This document shows positions 34,242 through 43,497 of a DNA stretch of 63,802 nucleotides, in pieces; positions within the stretch are counted from its first letter, which is position 1, and each line of letters begins with the position of its first letter. The position numbers and the translations under genes are program-made. Under the pieces are notes generated by a model. It was not told the origin of the DNA and did no database searches. It was given only the letters and a program-made list of their open reading frames with translations. Source of the stretch: UBA4742 sp037138595 (lineage in GTDB: Bacteria; Actinomycetota; Acidimicrobiia; Acidimicrobiales; Acidimicrobilacustridaceae); NCBI GenBank assembly GCA_037138595.1, contig JBAXIB010000019.1, forward strand, positions 1 to 63,802, in the 5' to 3' direction.

Positions 34242-35453
34242 TCACGCATCTGAGCCATTTTCAAGCGGTTCATCAGGCGGTTTTATGGGCTCGTTCAAGA
34301 TCGCTGCCAGCGCCGCCGAGCCATCAAACTCGTCCCGATCGTCGGCTTCATTGCGGCGCGCTTCTCGCGCTCGAGGATGGAAAAGCGTAAATAAACCGAG
34401 CCCGAGCGCGGCGATTCCGATCGGAACGATGCCATCAACCCGACCGGTATAGGCCGACGAGAGAACAAAAATCGACAACAACGCCGTCCATGCCCAAAGG
34501 ATGAACACGCTGCGACGATGGCCATGACCGAGCCGCATTAGCCGATGGTGAAGATGATCTTTGTCCGCGGTTGCGAGTCCAGTCCGGGTGCGGGCTCGGC
34601 GCAAAATAGCCCAAGCCATGTCGATAATCGGCACCCCAAGAATCACCAACGGTATAAACACCGGAGCGAAAAGGAACCAGGTCGTCCCACTGAAAGGCTG
34701 ATCGGTGCGACCACCGACCACCATCGTCGATGCGGCCATCAACAACCCCAAAAGCAAGGCACCCCCATCACCCATGAAGATTCGAGCGGGATGCACATTC
34801 CACGGCAAGAAACCAACGCACATACCGAGGGTGATGATCGCGATAAGCGGGCCGATGTTGCCTTCTTGCAACACCCCGGCATTGCCGAGTTGGGTCGCGT
34901 ACAAAAAGAATGTGCCGGCGGCAATTGCCACGATGCCGCCCGCCAACCCGTCGAGGCCGTCGATCAAATTAATGGCATTAGTCATGCCCAGAACCCAAAG
35001 GACGCTGATCAAATACGACCAATTGGGATCAAGAATGAACGTGCCACCGAATGGCACCCGCAACAACAACATGCTGATCCCCGAAAAGACCAACACACTT
35101 GCCGAGACGACGATGCCAGAAATTTTCGCCGGCGCGGAGACTTCGCGTAGATCATCGATTGTGCCGACCACCAAAATGATGATTGCGGCAAGCACTAGAC
35201 CCAATGGCTCGGTATTACCTTGAAAAATCGAGTTGAACGCATGCATCCGCCATGCCACCAACATCCCGAACAAAAAACCGACCAACATGGCAACTCCGCC
35301 AAGGGTCGGCGTGGGTCGAGTATGCACCCGACGCTCATCGGGTTTAACCACTGCGCCGATCCGCACCGAAACGTTGCGGACGAGGGGAATCCCCACGAAG
35401 GTGCTCAACGCGACGACCACGAAGACCACGCCGTACGCGGCGATCGACGGCAC
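34242..35453 (-). CDS. wecA: Undecaprenyl-phosphate GlcNAc-1-phosphate transferase (WecA/Rfe)
   Basis: A 403-residue polytopic protein of the MraY/WecA family with ten or eleven helices. Conserved cytoplasmic loops are TIDDLREVSAPAK (DD motif), NAINLIDGLDGLAGG, FMGDGGALLLGLL and the DHLHHRLMRLGHGHRR His motif of WecA-type enzymes. It starts a lipid-linked polysaccharide (arabinogalactan-like or teichuronic) by loading GlcNAc-1-P on the carrier. It lies between glyA and the atp operon, as rfe does in other actinobacteria. A GTG at 35453 was chosen, 49 bp after glyA; a longer frame overlaps glyA. Confidence 0.92.
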   Translation of the reverse strand: MPSIAAYGVVFVVVALSTFVGIPLVRNVSVRIGAVVKPDERRVHTRPTPTLGGVAMLVGFLFGMLVAWRMHAFNSIFQGNTEPLGLVLAAIIILVVGTIDDLREVSAPAKISGIVVSASVLVFSGISMLLLRVPFGGTFILDPNWSYLISVLWVLGMTNAINLIDGLDGLAGGIVAIAAGTFFLYATQLGNAGVLQEGNIGPLIAIITLGMCVGFLPWNVHPARIFMGDGGALLLGLLMAASTMVVGGRTDQPFSGTTWFLFAPVFIPLVILGVPIIDMAWAILRRARTRTGLATADKDHLHHRLMRLGHGHRRSVFILWAWTALLSIFVLSSAYTGRVDGIVPIGIAALGLGLFTLFHPRAREARRNEADDRDEFDGSAALAAILNEPIKPPDEPLENGSDA

Positions 35454-35502
35454 TATCCCCAGGCCCGGTTCTGGTCCTCGAGGGTGCGCATCGCTTCGGA
35501 GA

Positions 35503-36744
35503 TCACGAGTACGGAGTGAACTTGGAACACAACGCCACGACCTCGTCACGGACCGCAGCGAGTTCGGAATCATCGCCGTGATTTCGTAACGCCCGCGCGA
35601 TCAGCGCGGCGATCGTGACCATCTCTGGCGCGCCCATTCCCTGCGTCGTGACCGAGGAGGTACCAATCCGCACACCGCTAGTCACAAACGGACTACGCGG
35701 ATCGCCGGGAATCGTATTTCGGTTCAGCGTGATTCCAGCCCGATCAAGCACCGTCTGGGCAACCTTGCCGGTGAGTTCCGCATCAAGGGGTCGAAGGTCG
35801 ACAAGCATCAAATGATTGTCGGTTCCACCCGAGACCAATCGGAATCCCTCCCCTGCCAGTGCGTCAGCCAGCGATTGCGCATTCGCCACAATGTGTGCCG
35901 CATATGCCTTGAACGACGGCTGGGCCGCTTCCCGGAACGCGACCGCTTTGGCGGCAATGACGTGCTCAAGCGGACCACCCTGCAATCCAGGGAACATCGC
36001 CTTATCAATCGCCGGACCAAATTCGGCCCGACTCAAGACACAACCACCGCGTGGCCCACGCATTGTTTTGTGGGTCGTGAACGTGACGACATCGGCGTAT
36101 GGGACAGGGTTCGGGTGCACACCGCCCGCGATCAACCCGGCGATGTGAGCCGCGTCGAACATCAACAGCGCGCCGACCTCGTCAGCGATTTCACGCAACA
36201 CCGATGGTTCAATAATGCGCGGGTACGCGGTGGCTCCCGCAATGATCATTTTGGGTCGCTCGGACCGCGCAAGGTCGCGGATTTGGTCATAGTCAATTCG
36301 CTCGTCATTCGGCGTCACCCCGTAGGCAACAAACTCATACAGGCGCCCACTAATGTTGACCGGCGATCCGTGAGTCAAATGCCCACCCTGGTCAAGGCTC
36401 ATTCCCATCACCTTGTCGCCAGGCTCAAGCAATGCGAGGTAGACCGCGACATTGGCATTTGCCCCCGAATGTGGCTGCACATTCGCGCAGTCCGCACCGA
36501 ACAGTTCCTTTACGCGCTCACGCGCCAAGTCTTCGATCTCGTCGATGAAGGTATTGCCGCCGTAGTAGCGCTTGCCCGGATAGCCCTCGGAATACTTGTT
36601 GGTAAGCACCGAACCGGTCGCTTCGAGCACCGCCGGTGAGGTGAAGTTTTCCGACGCGATTAATTGCAAAGTCGTGTTTTGACGTTCGGCCTCTCGGTCG
36701 ATCAAGTCAAACACTTCAGAATCTCGGTCAGTGGGCCAGGGCAT
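35503..36744 (-). CDS. glyA: Serine hydroxymethyltransferase
   Basis: A 413-residue PLP enzyme. The Lys that binds PLP is in VVTFTTHKTMRGPRGG (about residue 225); folate and PLP sites include ASENFTSPAVLEATGSVLTNKYSEGYPGKRYYGG and FDAAHIAGLIAGG. It converts serine and tetrahydrofolate to glycine and methylene-THF. The ATG at 36744 gives the standard N-terminus; an in-frame ATG 17 codons earlier is less likely. It follows the tyrosine phosphatase gene by 17 bp. Confidence 0.97.
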   Translation of the reverse strand: MPWPTDRDSEVFDLIDREAERQNTTLQLIASENFTSPAVLEATGSVLTNKYSEGYPGKRYYGGNTFIDEIEDLARERVKELFGADCANVQPHSGANANVAVYLALLEPGDKVMGMSLDQGGHLTHGSPVNISGRLYEFVAYGVTPNDERIDYDQIRDLARSERPKMIIAGATAYPRIIEPSVLREIADEVGALLMFDAAHIAGLIAGGVHPNPVPYADVVTFTTHKTMRGPRGGCVLSRAEFGPAIDKAMFPGLQGGPLEHVIAAKAVAFREAAQPSFKAYAAHIVANAQSLADALAGEGFRLVSGGTDNHLMLVDLRPLDAELTGKVAQTVLDRAGITLNRNTIPGDPRSPFVTSGVRIGTSSVTTQGMGAPEMVTIAALIARALRNHGDDSELAAVRDEVVALCSKFTPYS

Positions 36745-36761
36745 GCGACGTGTACCTCGGT

Positions 36762-37319
36762 TCAGGTTAGGGGGGTCGACGGGACCTGTTGCCACAGTAG
36801 GTCGACCAAACGGTTGGTTAATTCGTCAAGTTCTAGAGCGGTTCGTTCGTAGTGCGCAGGACCTTGTCCGATCGGGTCGGCGACATCGTCGACCGGCGAC
36901 TCGCCGAGTTGTTGGGTCGGCAGGCGACCGTAGTGAAGTCGATCGAGCCATTGACGAATGGACTCCGTTTCTCCGCGGGCACCAGCATCGGTGCCGCGCC
37001 GAACGATTTCTTTCAACGTGAAGGTGCGCGAATACACCTCGGGTCGAAGCACAACTGACTCACGAACGTGTTCGCGAGTCATCCCCAAAATGAGGTCTCC
37101 GGATCCAAGGAGCTTCTCGTTCATTCGTCGACTCGAATGGCCGGTGATGTCGATACCTCGCGCCGCCATCACATCCACGCCATCAGCGGTTGCCGGTTCC
37201 CCACTGCTGGCCATCCCGGCCGAGCTCACCACTGCATCAATGCCGCGAGCAAGCACGGTTCGACGCAAAAACGCCTCAGCCATCGGTGATCGACACGTGT
37301 TCCCGGTGCAGACAATCAA
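36762..37319 (-). CDS. Low-molecular-weight protein tyrosine phosphatase
   Basis: A 185-residue LMW-PTP. The P-loop CTGNTCRSP is at residues 4-12 and the general-acid Asp in VADPIGQG near residue 150. In Gram-positives such enzymes dephosphorylate kinases that control polysaccharide synthesis. The frame has only TTG (37319), or still rarer codons, as a start before the upstream stop, and a family member would need this N-terminus, so TTG is accepted. In streptomycetes a similar phosphatase gene sits beside glyA. Confidence 0.87.
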   Translation of the reverse strand: MIVCTGNTCRSPMAEAFLRRTVLARGIDAVVSSAGMASSGEPATADGVDVMAARGIDITGHSSRRMNEKLLGSGDLILGMTREHVRESVVLRPEVYSRTFTLKEIVRRGTDAGARGETESIRQWLDRLHYGRLPTQQLGESPVDDVADPIGQGPAHYERTALELDELTNRLVDLLWQQVPSTPLT

Positions 37320-37445
37320 GATCTCGATGGTGCGAGTCTAACGGACCTAACTATCACCACTATGGTCGTCCGACGCGGCGAGGGCAGGGTCGCCGTGAGT
37401 GACCAACAAATGAGCTGTATCGCCGCGGCAACCAGGGAGATTGTA

Positions 37446-38942
37446 ATGACCAACGGACTTGATCCTCGTACACCGGTACTCGTTGGCGCTGGCCAGCTCA
37501 GCCAACGCGTTGACCAGGGTGCAGAGGTTCTGGAACCGGTCGACCTGATGGTCGAAGCCTTACGCCGCGCCGAGGCCGACTCGGGAGGAACAAACGTCCT
37601 ATCCCAGGCCGATTCAGTTCGAGTGTTGTGTCAACTTTCTTGGCGATATGGCGATCCCGGCGCGCTCGTTGCTGAACGAGTCGCAGCGAGTCCCCGCCAA
37701 ACCCTCTACACCGTAATGGGTGGCAATTACGTGCAAAGCGTGGTCAATCTCACCGCCAGCGATATCCAGTCGGGCCGAGCTGACGTCGTCCTGATTACTG
37801 GCGGCGAAGCATGGCGGTCACGATCCGCGGCACGAAAAGTCGGTTCTGAGCCAGCGTGGACGAGCCAGGCCGATGAGGTGAAACCAACGCTCACCCTCGG
37901 GGAAGATGATCCGTTTTTATCGTCGCCGTTCGAGATCAGCAGAGGCGTCTATTTGCCCGTGCAGCTCTATCCCATGTTCGAAATGGCGATCGGTGCCGCC
38001 GCCGGTCGAACGGTCGACGAACAGCGAGCCGTAGCGGCAAGTTTGTGGTCTCGATTCAGCGAGGTCGCCGAACGCAACCCCAATGCTTGGATCCAACGTT
38101 CGTTTAGCGCCGAGGAAATCGCCACGCCGACGCCGGATAACCGAATGATCGGTTATCCGTACACCAAGCTCATGAACTCGAACAACAATGTTGAGCAAAG
38201 TGCCGCGCTCATCATGTGCTCAGTCGCCTCGGCGCAGTCGCTTGGTATCAGCGAGGACCAATGGGTTTTCCCCCATGCTGGCACCGGAGCCAAAGACCAC
38301 TGGTTCGTGTCGGAGCGCGACAACCTCCATTCGTCGCCGGCGATCCGAATCGCCGGGAGCAGAGCCCTCGCGCTCGCGGCAACATCAATTGACGAACTTG
38401 CCTACGTCGACCTTTATTCGTGTTTCCCATCCGCGGTGCAGATTGCATCCAATGAACTCGGCCTCGCTCTTGACCGGCAACTGACGGTCACCGGAGGAAT
38501 GAGCTTCGCGGGTGGACCGTGGAACAACTATCCAATGCACGGAATCGCCACCATGATGGGCCTGCTGCGCGATGACGCGGATGCTCTCGGCATGTGCACC
38601 GCCAATGGCGGCTACACCACGAAGCACGCCTTCGGAATATACGGTGCCCGACCCCCGCATTCGGGAGCCTTTCAAACCGATGACGTTCAACCTTTGGTCG
38701 ACGCGACTCCGAAACGTCACGTCGCGGAAGACCACGTCGGTGCCGTCACCGTTGAGACCTACACCGTGATGCACGACCGCGACGGCGCCCCAGAAACCGC
38801 AATCTTCGCGTTGACTGATCCAACTGGTGGCCGGACCTGGGGTTCGTCGACCGAGACGGCGACCATGGAACAGCTAGTCAGCAACTCAGGAATGGGTATG
38901 GCAGGCCAGCTTCTCGCCGACGGCACCGTCGAGCTTGCCTAA
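37446..38942 (+). CDS. Thiolase-like protein TLP1, probably without thiolase activity
   Basis: A 498-residue thiolase-fold protein with an added C-terminal domain (from about residue 415: VGAVTVETYTVMHDRDGAPETAIFALTDP...), the TLP1 architecture known from mycobacteria. Where thiolases carry the nucleophilic Cys it has TVMGGNYVQSVVNL, with no Cys. Hence acyl transfer through a Cys is unlikely; lipid or CoA-ester binding is more probable. CTANGGYTTKHAFGIYG near residue 380 is the second conserved loop. The ATG at 37446 has AGGGAGA upstream. Plus strand, divergent from the phosphatase, outside the conserved block order. Confidence 0.83.
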   Translation: MTNGLDPRTPVLVGAGQLSQRVDQGAEVLEPVDLMVEALRRAEADSGGTNVLSQADSVRVLCQLSWRYGDPGALVAERVAASPRQTLYTVMGGNYVQSVVNLTASDIQSGRADVVLITGGEAWRSRSAARKVGSEPAWTSQADEVKPTLTLGEDDPFLSSPFEISRGVYLPVQLYPMFEMAIGAAAGRTVDEQRAVAASLWSRFSEVAERNPNAWIQRSFSAEEIATPTPDNRMIGYPYTKLMNSNNNVEQSAALIMCSVASAQSLGISEDQWVFPHAGTGAKDHWFVSERDNLHSSPAIRIAGSRALALAATSIDELAYVDLYSCFPSAVQIASNELGLALDRQLTVTGGMSFAGGPWNNYPMHGIATMMGLLRDDADALGMCTANGGYTTKHAFGIYGARPPHSGAFQTDDVQPLVDATPKRHVAEDHVGAVTVETYTVMHDRDGAPETAIFALTDPTGGRTWGSSTETATMEQLVSNSGMGMAGQLLADGTVELA

Positions 38943-38953
38943 GCGGATTCGTA

Positions 38954-39376
38954 CTAGCGCGCAACTTTTAGGCGAGCCGCCAACGTTTCCATGACCCGGT
39001 CATTCGCCTTTGGCATCTCAACGAGCAGTTGTTTGAACGCTTGATTGTCAAAGACGATCAACTTCATATCGCTGTCGGCTACAACCGTTGCATTGCGCGG
39101 TTTGTGTTCCAACAAGGCCATCTCGCCAACCATCGAGCCTGGCCCCGACGTCGCGACGTGCTCACCCGCCACGTAAACACTCGCCTGACCGGCAAGCACG
39201 ACGTAGCACTCTTGACCGACCCGGCCTTGTTCAACCAACACTGCACCAGGTTCAGCGTCGACACTGTCAGCGAGATCTGCAACCCGCGATAGCTCATCGG
39301 GCGAAAAGCCATCGAAAAATGGCACCCCGGCCAGCTTTTCTGCGCCGCCAACAGCTTTACCTCTATTACAGAACAT
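38954..39376 (-). CDS. Cyclic nucleotide-binding domain protein
   Basis: A 140-residue protein that is just one cNMP-binding beta-roll: VPFFDGFSPDELSRVADLADSV, PGAVLVEQGRVGQECYVVLAGQASVYV, GPGSMVGEMALLEHKPRNATVVAD (the phosphate-binding cassette with GEMALL and R). There is no helix-turn-helix, so unlike Crp it cannot bind DNA by itself. It may be a cAMP-sensing partner of another protein, for example through acylation or kinase control. Divergent from a Zn-dehydrogenase across a 146-bp gap with two perfect inverted repeats. Confidence 0.88.
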   Translation of the reverse strand: MFCNRGKAVGGAEKLAGVPFFDGFSPDELSRVADLADSVDAEPGAVLVEQGRVGQECYVVLAGQASVYVAGEHVATSGPGSMVGEMALLEHKPRNATVVADSDMKLIVFDNQAFKQLLVEMPKANDRVMETLAARLKVAR

Positions 39377-39398
39377 TGATGAACCCTCCTGGGTCGTT

Positions 39399-39413
39399 GA
39401 CCATTCAATGGTC
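39399..39413. promoter_or_regulatory. Perfect 15-bp palindrome
   Basis: GACCATT-C-AATGGTC, 23 bp before the start of the cNMP-binding protein gene. A perfect odd palindrome of this size in a divergent promoter region suggests a dimeric regulator site. Confidence 0.5.
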
Positions 39414-39434
39414 GTGCCAGCGCTTCCACGATGG

Positions 39435-39461
39435 TAGAGCAGCGCCGAGTTCGCTGCTCTA
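39435..39461. promoter_or_regulatory. 10-bp inverted repeat with 7-nt loop
   Basis: TAGAGCAGCG and CGCTGCTCTA flank CCGAGTT. No T-tract follows on either strand, so it is more likely an operator or an RNA leader structure of the dehydrogenase gene than a terminator. Confidence 0.45.
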
Positions 39462-39522
39462 ACGATACGGTGAGCGAAGTCGAATCACTCGAATGGCTCG
39501 AAATGTCGAGACAGGGGAACTC

Positions 39523-40572
39523 ATGCGTGCTGCAGTAATGCGAGGTGGGGAGCTCGTCATTGACGACCTCGCCGATCCGAAAGCTGGCTCCGGCCAAGTA
39601 GTGGTGCGCACATTGGCGTGCGGTATTTGTGGTTCCGACCTCCACACACTCACCCACGGCGATTTGATGGTCGAAATGTCTAACGAGTCAGCCCGCGGCA
39701 ACACCAGCGGAATGCCCGCTATGCAAATCATGGACCTCGGCCGAGATGTCGTCATGGGTCATGAATTTTCTGCCGAAGTCATCGAACTCGGTTCCGACGT
39801 CAGCAATTGCGTAATCGGCGACATCGTGGTCTCGATGCCGGTGACATTCGACGCCAACGGGATTCACCCTGTCGGCTATTCCAATACCTATCCCGGCGGC
39901 TACGGCGAACTCATGGTGCTCAGCGACGTCTTGGCACTCAAGGTTCCCAACGGCCTTGATCCTCGACGAGCCGCGCTCACCGAACCAATGGCTGTTGGAC
40001 TTCATGCAGTGAACCGCTCGCAAGTGACCGCGGCACACTCAGCAATCGTCATTGGTGCCGGGCCAGTGGGGTTAGCGGTCATCGCTGCGTTGCGAGCCTC
40101 GGGGGTCGAACTGATCATCGCCGCCGATTTTTCTGCCACGCGTCGTGCACTGGCATCCACCATGGGTGCGCATGTTGTCGTCGATCCCCACGACGAGCCC
40201 GCCATCGAAGCATGGCATCGCCTTGGGTCACGCGGCCCCGTCGTGATTTTCGAAGCGGTTGGAGTCGCCGGCATGCTTGACGAAGCGATGGCTGCTGCCC
40301 CGACCGGCGCACAGATCGTTGTGGTCGGCGTGTGCATGCAGGCTGACCTCATTCGGCCCATGATCGCGATCGGCAAAGAACTCAACTTCCAGTTCGTATT
40401 GGGCTACGACCCAATGGAATTCGCCGAATCATTGCGTCGCATCGCTGAAGGCGAAGTCGATGTGGCTCCGATGATTACCGGCTCAGTCGACATCAGCGAC
40501 ATTCCTCAAGCCTTCGGTCACCTCGGTGACCCCGACACGCATGCCAAGATTCTGGTCGAACCTGCACCCTGA
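39523..40572 (+). CDS. Zn-dependent MDR alcohol dehydrogenase
   Basis: A 349-residue medium-chain dehydrogenase. Catalytic-zinc ligands are Cys in LACGICGSDLH, His-Glu in VMGHEF and Glu in LTEPMAVGLHA. The nucleotide fold follows as VIGAGPVGLAVIAALRASG. The four-Cys lobe that binds structural zinc in horse-liver-type enzymes is missing (VTFDANGIHPVGYSNTYPGG in its place). Substrate unknown: an alcohol or polyol. The ATG at 39523 follows CAGGGGA; a start ten codons earlier is weaker. It may be regulated through the inverted repeats upstream. Confidence 0.87.
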   Translation: MRAAVMRGGELVIDDLADPKAGSGQVVVRTLACGICGSDLHTLTHGDLMVEMSNESARGNTSGMPAMQIMDLGRDVVMGHEFSAEVIELGSDVSNCVIGDIVVSMPVTFDANGIHPVGYSNTYPGGYGELMVLSDVLALKVPNGLDPRRAALTEPMAVGLHAVNRSQVTAAHSAIVIGAGPVGLAVIAALRASGVELIIAADFSATRRALASTMGAHVVVDPHDEPAIEAWHRLGSRGPVVIFEAVGVAGMLDEAMAAAPTGAQIVVVGVCMQADLIRPMIAIGKELNFQFVLGYDPMEFAESLRRIAEGEVDVAPMITGSVDISDIPQAFGHLGDPDTHAKILVEPAP

Positions 40573-40647
40573 ATCGCACGAACAGCCAGCATCTGACCAG
40601 CTTGCTTGCGGACCATTCCCATTCCGTCGAACCACGAGGCATCTCTC

Positions 40648-41406
40648 ATGGCACAAGTTCGTTGCCCTGTCTGCGGGGCCAAACATCAGACTGCCCCGCA
40701 CCAATGTCGGCTCTGCGGCGCCGTCATGGATGACCAATACGGGATGCAACAGTCCTCCGTTGCGGCGCGCCCAATCGAGAAAAAGAACAAGGGCGTCGTC
40801 GGTTTTGCGTTATGGGGAATTGGCATCGTCGTCGCGATTTTGCTTGCCGCAGTTGTGTTTGGGTTCACGACTGGATCCACCAGTTTGAGCGCACTCCTTA
40901 GCCATATCCCCATGTTTGAACATCAAGGTGACGGGTGGGTCAAGGTCACCGATTCAGACGGCAACTACGCCGTCGAGATGCCGGGTACCCGCCAGCCATC
41001 AACCATCGCGTTTCCGGCAGTTCCGGCAGGCTCCATGAATGGTTGGACCGCGTCGATCGGCCCAGAAACCGACCTTTCGGTCTACTCCGGTGTCATCACG
41101 CCAAATCCCGATGAAACAAGCTTGGCCGCACTAAACCGCATCGTCGATGTGATCGTGTTCGCGAACAACATAGATGCCAAGACCGAATACCGGGCCAGTC
41201 TCGCAACCAAAGCCGACACGACTTTTCTCGGCTATCCCGCGGTGAAATTTGAAGTCAAAGGCGTCAACGTGAACGGAACTCGGGGAAGTGAAAAAGCAAT
41301 CATCTTCCTCAGAGGTGACCGCCTGTACTTCCTCGCGTCGAAATCGATCTATCCCGATCAGCCGCAATTTGATCGGTTCGCCAACTCGTTCAACTTTACT
41401 GCGTAA
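40648..41406 (+). CDS. Zinc-ribbon membrane-anchored protein
   Basis: A 252-residue protein in three parts. An N-terminal four-Cys zinc ribbon comes first (CPVCGAKHQTAPHQCRLC, residues 6-23). One membrane helix follows (about 57-77, GFALWGIGIVVAILLAAVVFGF), then an outside domain of about 165 residues that begins WVKVTDSDGNYAVEMPG and ends YFLASKSIYPDQPQFDRFANSF. That outer domain resembles the PsbP-like or LpqN-like folds found in many actinobacterial surface proteins. The role is unknown. It follows the dehydrogenase by 75 bp. Confidence 0.75.
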   Translation: MAQVRCPVCGAKHQTAPHQCRLCGAVMDDQYGMQQSSVAARPIEKKNKGVVGFALWGIGIVVAILLAAVVFGFTTGSTSLSALLSHIPMFEHQGDGWVKVTDSDGNYAVEMPGTRQPSTIAFPAVPAGSMNGWTASIGPETDLSVYSGVITPNPDETSLAALNRIVDVIVFANNIDAKTEYRASLATKADTTFLGYPAVKFEVKGVNVNGTRGSEKAIIFLRGDRLYFLASKSIYPDQPQFDRFANSFNFTA

Positions 41407-41462
41407 GCAAAAACCGCAAACGTTGCACCGCGGCGCGTTAAAGCAGACGTCGTTGCGTCGCC

Positions 41463-42389
41463 CTAATGAATGCGAGCAATGAGTGCGCGTTGACGACCGG
41501 CGAAATCGTCGGCGATTACTACTTCATCAAAGCCTGCGGCGGTAGCGACCGCACTGAGTTCACCTGCCTGATTGGGAGCCAACTCGACGACGAGTGCTCC
41601 TGGACGAGACAGCCACCGAGGGGCATCTTCAATCACTATCGATAACGCCTCAATCCCAGTAACACCTGACACGAGCGCCACCGGCGGCTCCCACCGCGCA
41701 ACTTCGTCGGGGAGGACTTCGCTTTCCGCAACATAAGGCGGATTACTAATGATGACGTCGAGCGTGCCACACAATTGCGACGGAAGCGCGGTAAACCATG
41801 AGCCCTCACCGAGTCGCACCCGCGCCGCTGGCCGTCCTAAACCAGCGAGATTCGCCCTCGTCACGTCAAGCGCCGCCGCCGAGATGTCAGTCGCCCATAC
41901 TTCGGTTCGCTCTCGTTCCGCGACGATCGATAACCCAATCGCCCCCGAACCGGTACCCAAATCGGCAACCACGATGGCTCGCTCGCGCACTACCTCAGCG
42001 ATTCGATCGATTTCTTTCAAGGCCCATTCCACGACCTGCTCTGTTTCAGGACGCGGAATCAGGACCCGATTGTCAACCAACAAGTCGAGGGTTCGAAATC
42101 CCCATGACCCCAACACGTACTGCAACGGTTCGCCGGCAATTCGTCGCTTCATCATCGAGTCAAAGGCCGCTACGCCGCGAACGGTGCAGTGCCGATCAAG
42201 ACCGAGCACAAATTCGGCGCCTTCGAAACCCGATGCATGTTCGACAATGCGTCGCGCATCCATGTCGGTATCCGTAACGCCCGATTCGGCCAGTCGTCGT
42301 CGAGCCTCGTTCAGTAGTTCTCGCCAGGTGACGGTGCCGTTTGATTCATCGGCATTCAGGGATTCTTCGAGTTCGCTAGGCGGTCGCAT
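41463..42389 (-). CDS. prmC: Peptide chain release factor methyltransferase
   Basis: A 308-residue SAM-dependent N5-glutamine methyltransferase that modifies the GGQ motif of release factors. SAM-binding motif I is VVADLGTGSGAIGLSI, the substrate motif is IISNPPYVAESE, and the N-terminal helical domain includes GEPLQYVLGSWGFRTLDLLVDNRVLIPRPETE. It overlaps the prfA end; the ATG at 42389 has AGGA upstream, and one at 42395 is possible. In this class prmC always follows prfA, as here. Confidence 0.95.
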   Translation of the reverse strand: MRPPSELEESLNADESNGTVTWRELLNEARRRLAESGVTDTDMDARRIVEHASGFEGAEFVLGLDRHCTVRGVAAFDSMMKRRIAGEPLQYVLGSWGFRTLDLLVDNRVLIPRPETEQVVEWALKEIDRIAEVVRERAIVVADLGTGSGAIGLSIVAERERTEVWATDISAAALDVTRANLAGLGRPAARVRLGEGSWFTALPSQLCGTLDVIISNPPYVAESEVLPDEVARWEPPVALVSGVTGIEALSIVIEDAPRWLSRPGALVVELAPNQAGELSAVATAAGFDEVVIADDFAGRQRALIARIH

Positions 42390-43452
42390 TGTCATCCTGA
42401 AGTTGGCGACTGCGTTCGTCAGCGACCAACGCGTCAACAATGTCGTCGAGTTCACCGGCAAGCACCTTGTCGAGCTTGTAAATCGTGAGCCCGGGTACCC
42501 GATGATCAGTTAGTCGGTTTTCTTTGAAGTTATAGGTACGAATTTTCTCGGACCGACCGCCCCCGCCCACTTGGCCTTTTCGCGCGTCTGACAGCTCAGC
42601 TGACTGCTTGTCTTGTTCGAGTTTGAGTAAGCGAGCCCGCAACACTTGCATCGCCTTGGCACGATTTTGAATTTGGCTTTTTTCATCCTGCATGGCAACG
42701 ACGACACCGGTAGGTAGGTGCGTAATCCGCACGGCCGAATCAGTTGTGTTGACCGACTGACCACCCGGACCTGACGATCGATAGACGTCGATAGTCAAGT
42801 CATTCGGATCAATCGCAACATCAACCTCCTCAGCTTCGGGCAACACCGTCACCGTTGCCGATGAGGTATGCACGCGACCTTGTGATTCAGTCACCGGAAC
42901 TCGCTGCACCCGATGAGGACCACCCTCATGTTTCATTCGGGTCCAGACGCCATCTCCCTTCAGGAGGAAGGTCACTTCGCTGAACCCACCCATGTCTGAC
43001 GGACTAGAACTCAGCATTTCGAGTTTCCAACCCATCCGACTGGCATAGGCGCGGTACATCTCGAAGAGGTCACGAGCAAAAAGATTCGCCTCTTCGCCAC
43101 CTTCTGCGCCTCGAACTTCGACAATAACGTTCTTTTCATCATTGGGATCCCGAGGGAGCAACAGCAGTTTGATCTCGGCATCAAGTCGTTCAATCGATTC
43201 CTCGGCTTGATCGATCTCCGCTCGGAGCATCTCGCGATCTTCACCGGATGAATCAGTAAACATCTCTTTTGCCGTCGAAAGGTCAGACATTGCTTCGCGC
43301 AGCGACCGGGTTCGCGTAACGATTGCTTCAAGCTCTCGATAACGCTTAGCAACTTCGCCGTAACGCGACTGATCGCCGAGTAACGCCGGATCTGCCAACC
43401 GCGCTTCTACTTCGAAAAACTCTTGTTCCAGATCATCAAGGCGGTCAAGCAC
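42376..43452 (-). CDS. prfA: Peptide chain release factor 1
   Basis: A 358-residue RF1. The GGQ peptidyl-hydrolysis motif is in RSSGPGGQSVNTTDSAVRITH, and the codon-recognition tripeptide PVT is in RVQRVPVTESQGRVHTS, which marks RF1 (UAA/UAG), not RF2. The N-terminal coiled region LDRLDDLEQEFFEVEARL is typical. Starts with GTG. It overlaps the prmC start by about 14 bases, so the factor and its modifying enzyme are coupled. Confidence 0.96.
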   Translation of the reverse strand: MLDRLDDLEQEFFEVEARLADPALLGDQSRYGEVAKRYRELEAIVTRTRSLREAMSDLSTAKEMFTDSSGEDREMLRAEIDQAEESIERLDAEIKLLLLPRDPNDEKNVIVEVRGAEGGEEANLFARDLFEMYRAYASRMGWKLEMLSSSPSDMGGFSEVTFLLKGDGVWTRMKHEGGPHRVQRVPVTESQGRVHTSSATVTVLPEAEEVDVAIDPNDLTIDVYRSSGPGGQSVNTTDSAVRITHLPTGVVVAMQDEKSQIQNRAKAMQVLRARLLKLEQDKQSAELSDARKGQVGGGGRSEKIRTYNFKENRLTDHRVPGLTIYKLDKVLAGELDDIVDALVADERSRQLQDDNATA

Positions 43453-43497
43453 GGGTGCAGGGTACCCCCCGACCCACGATGAGTCGCCGGGGACTGC

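Noticed and set aside
42376..43452. Release factor 2 instead of 1
   Set aside because: The codon-recognition tripeptide is PVT (RF1), not SPF, there is no programmed frameshift, and prmC follows directly.
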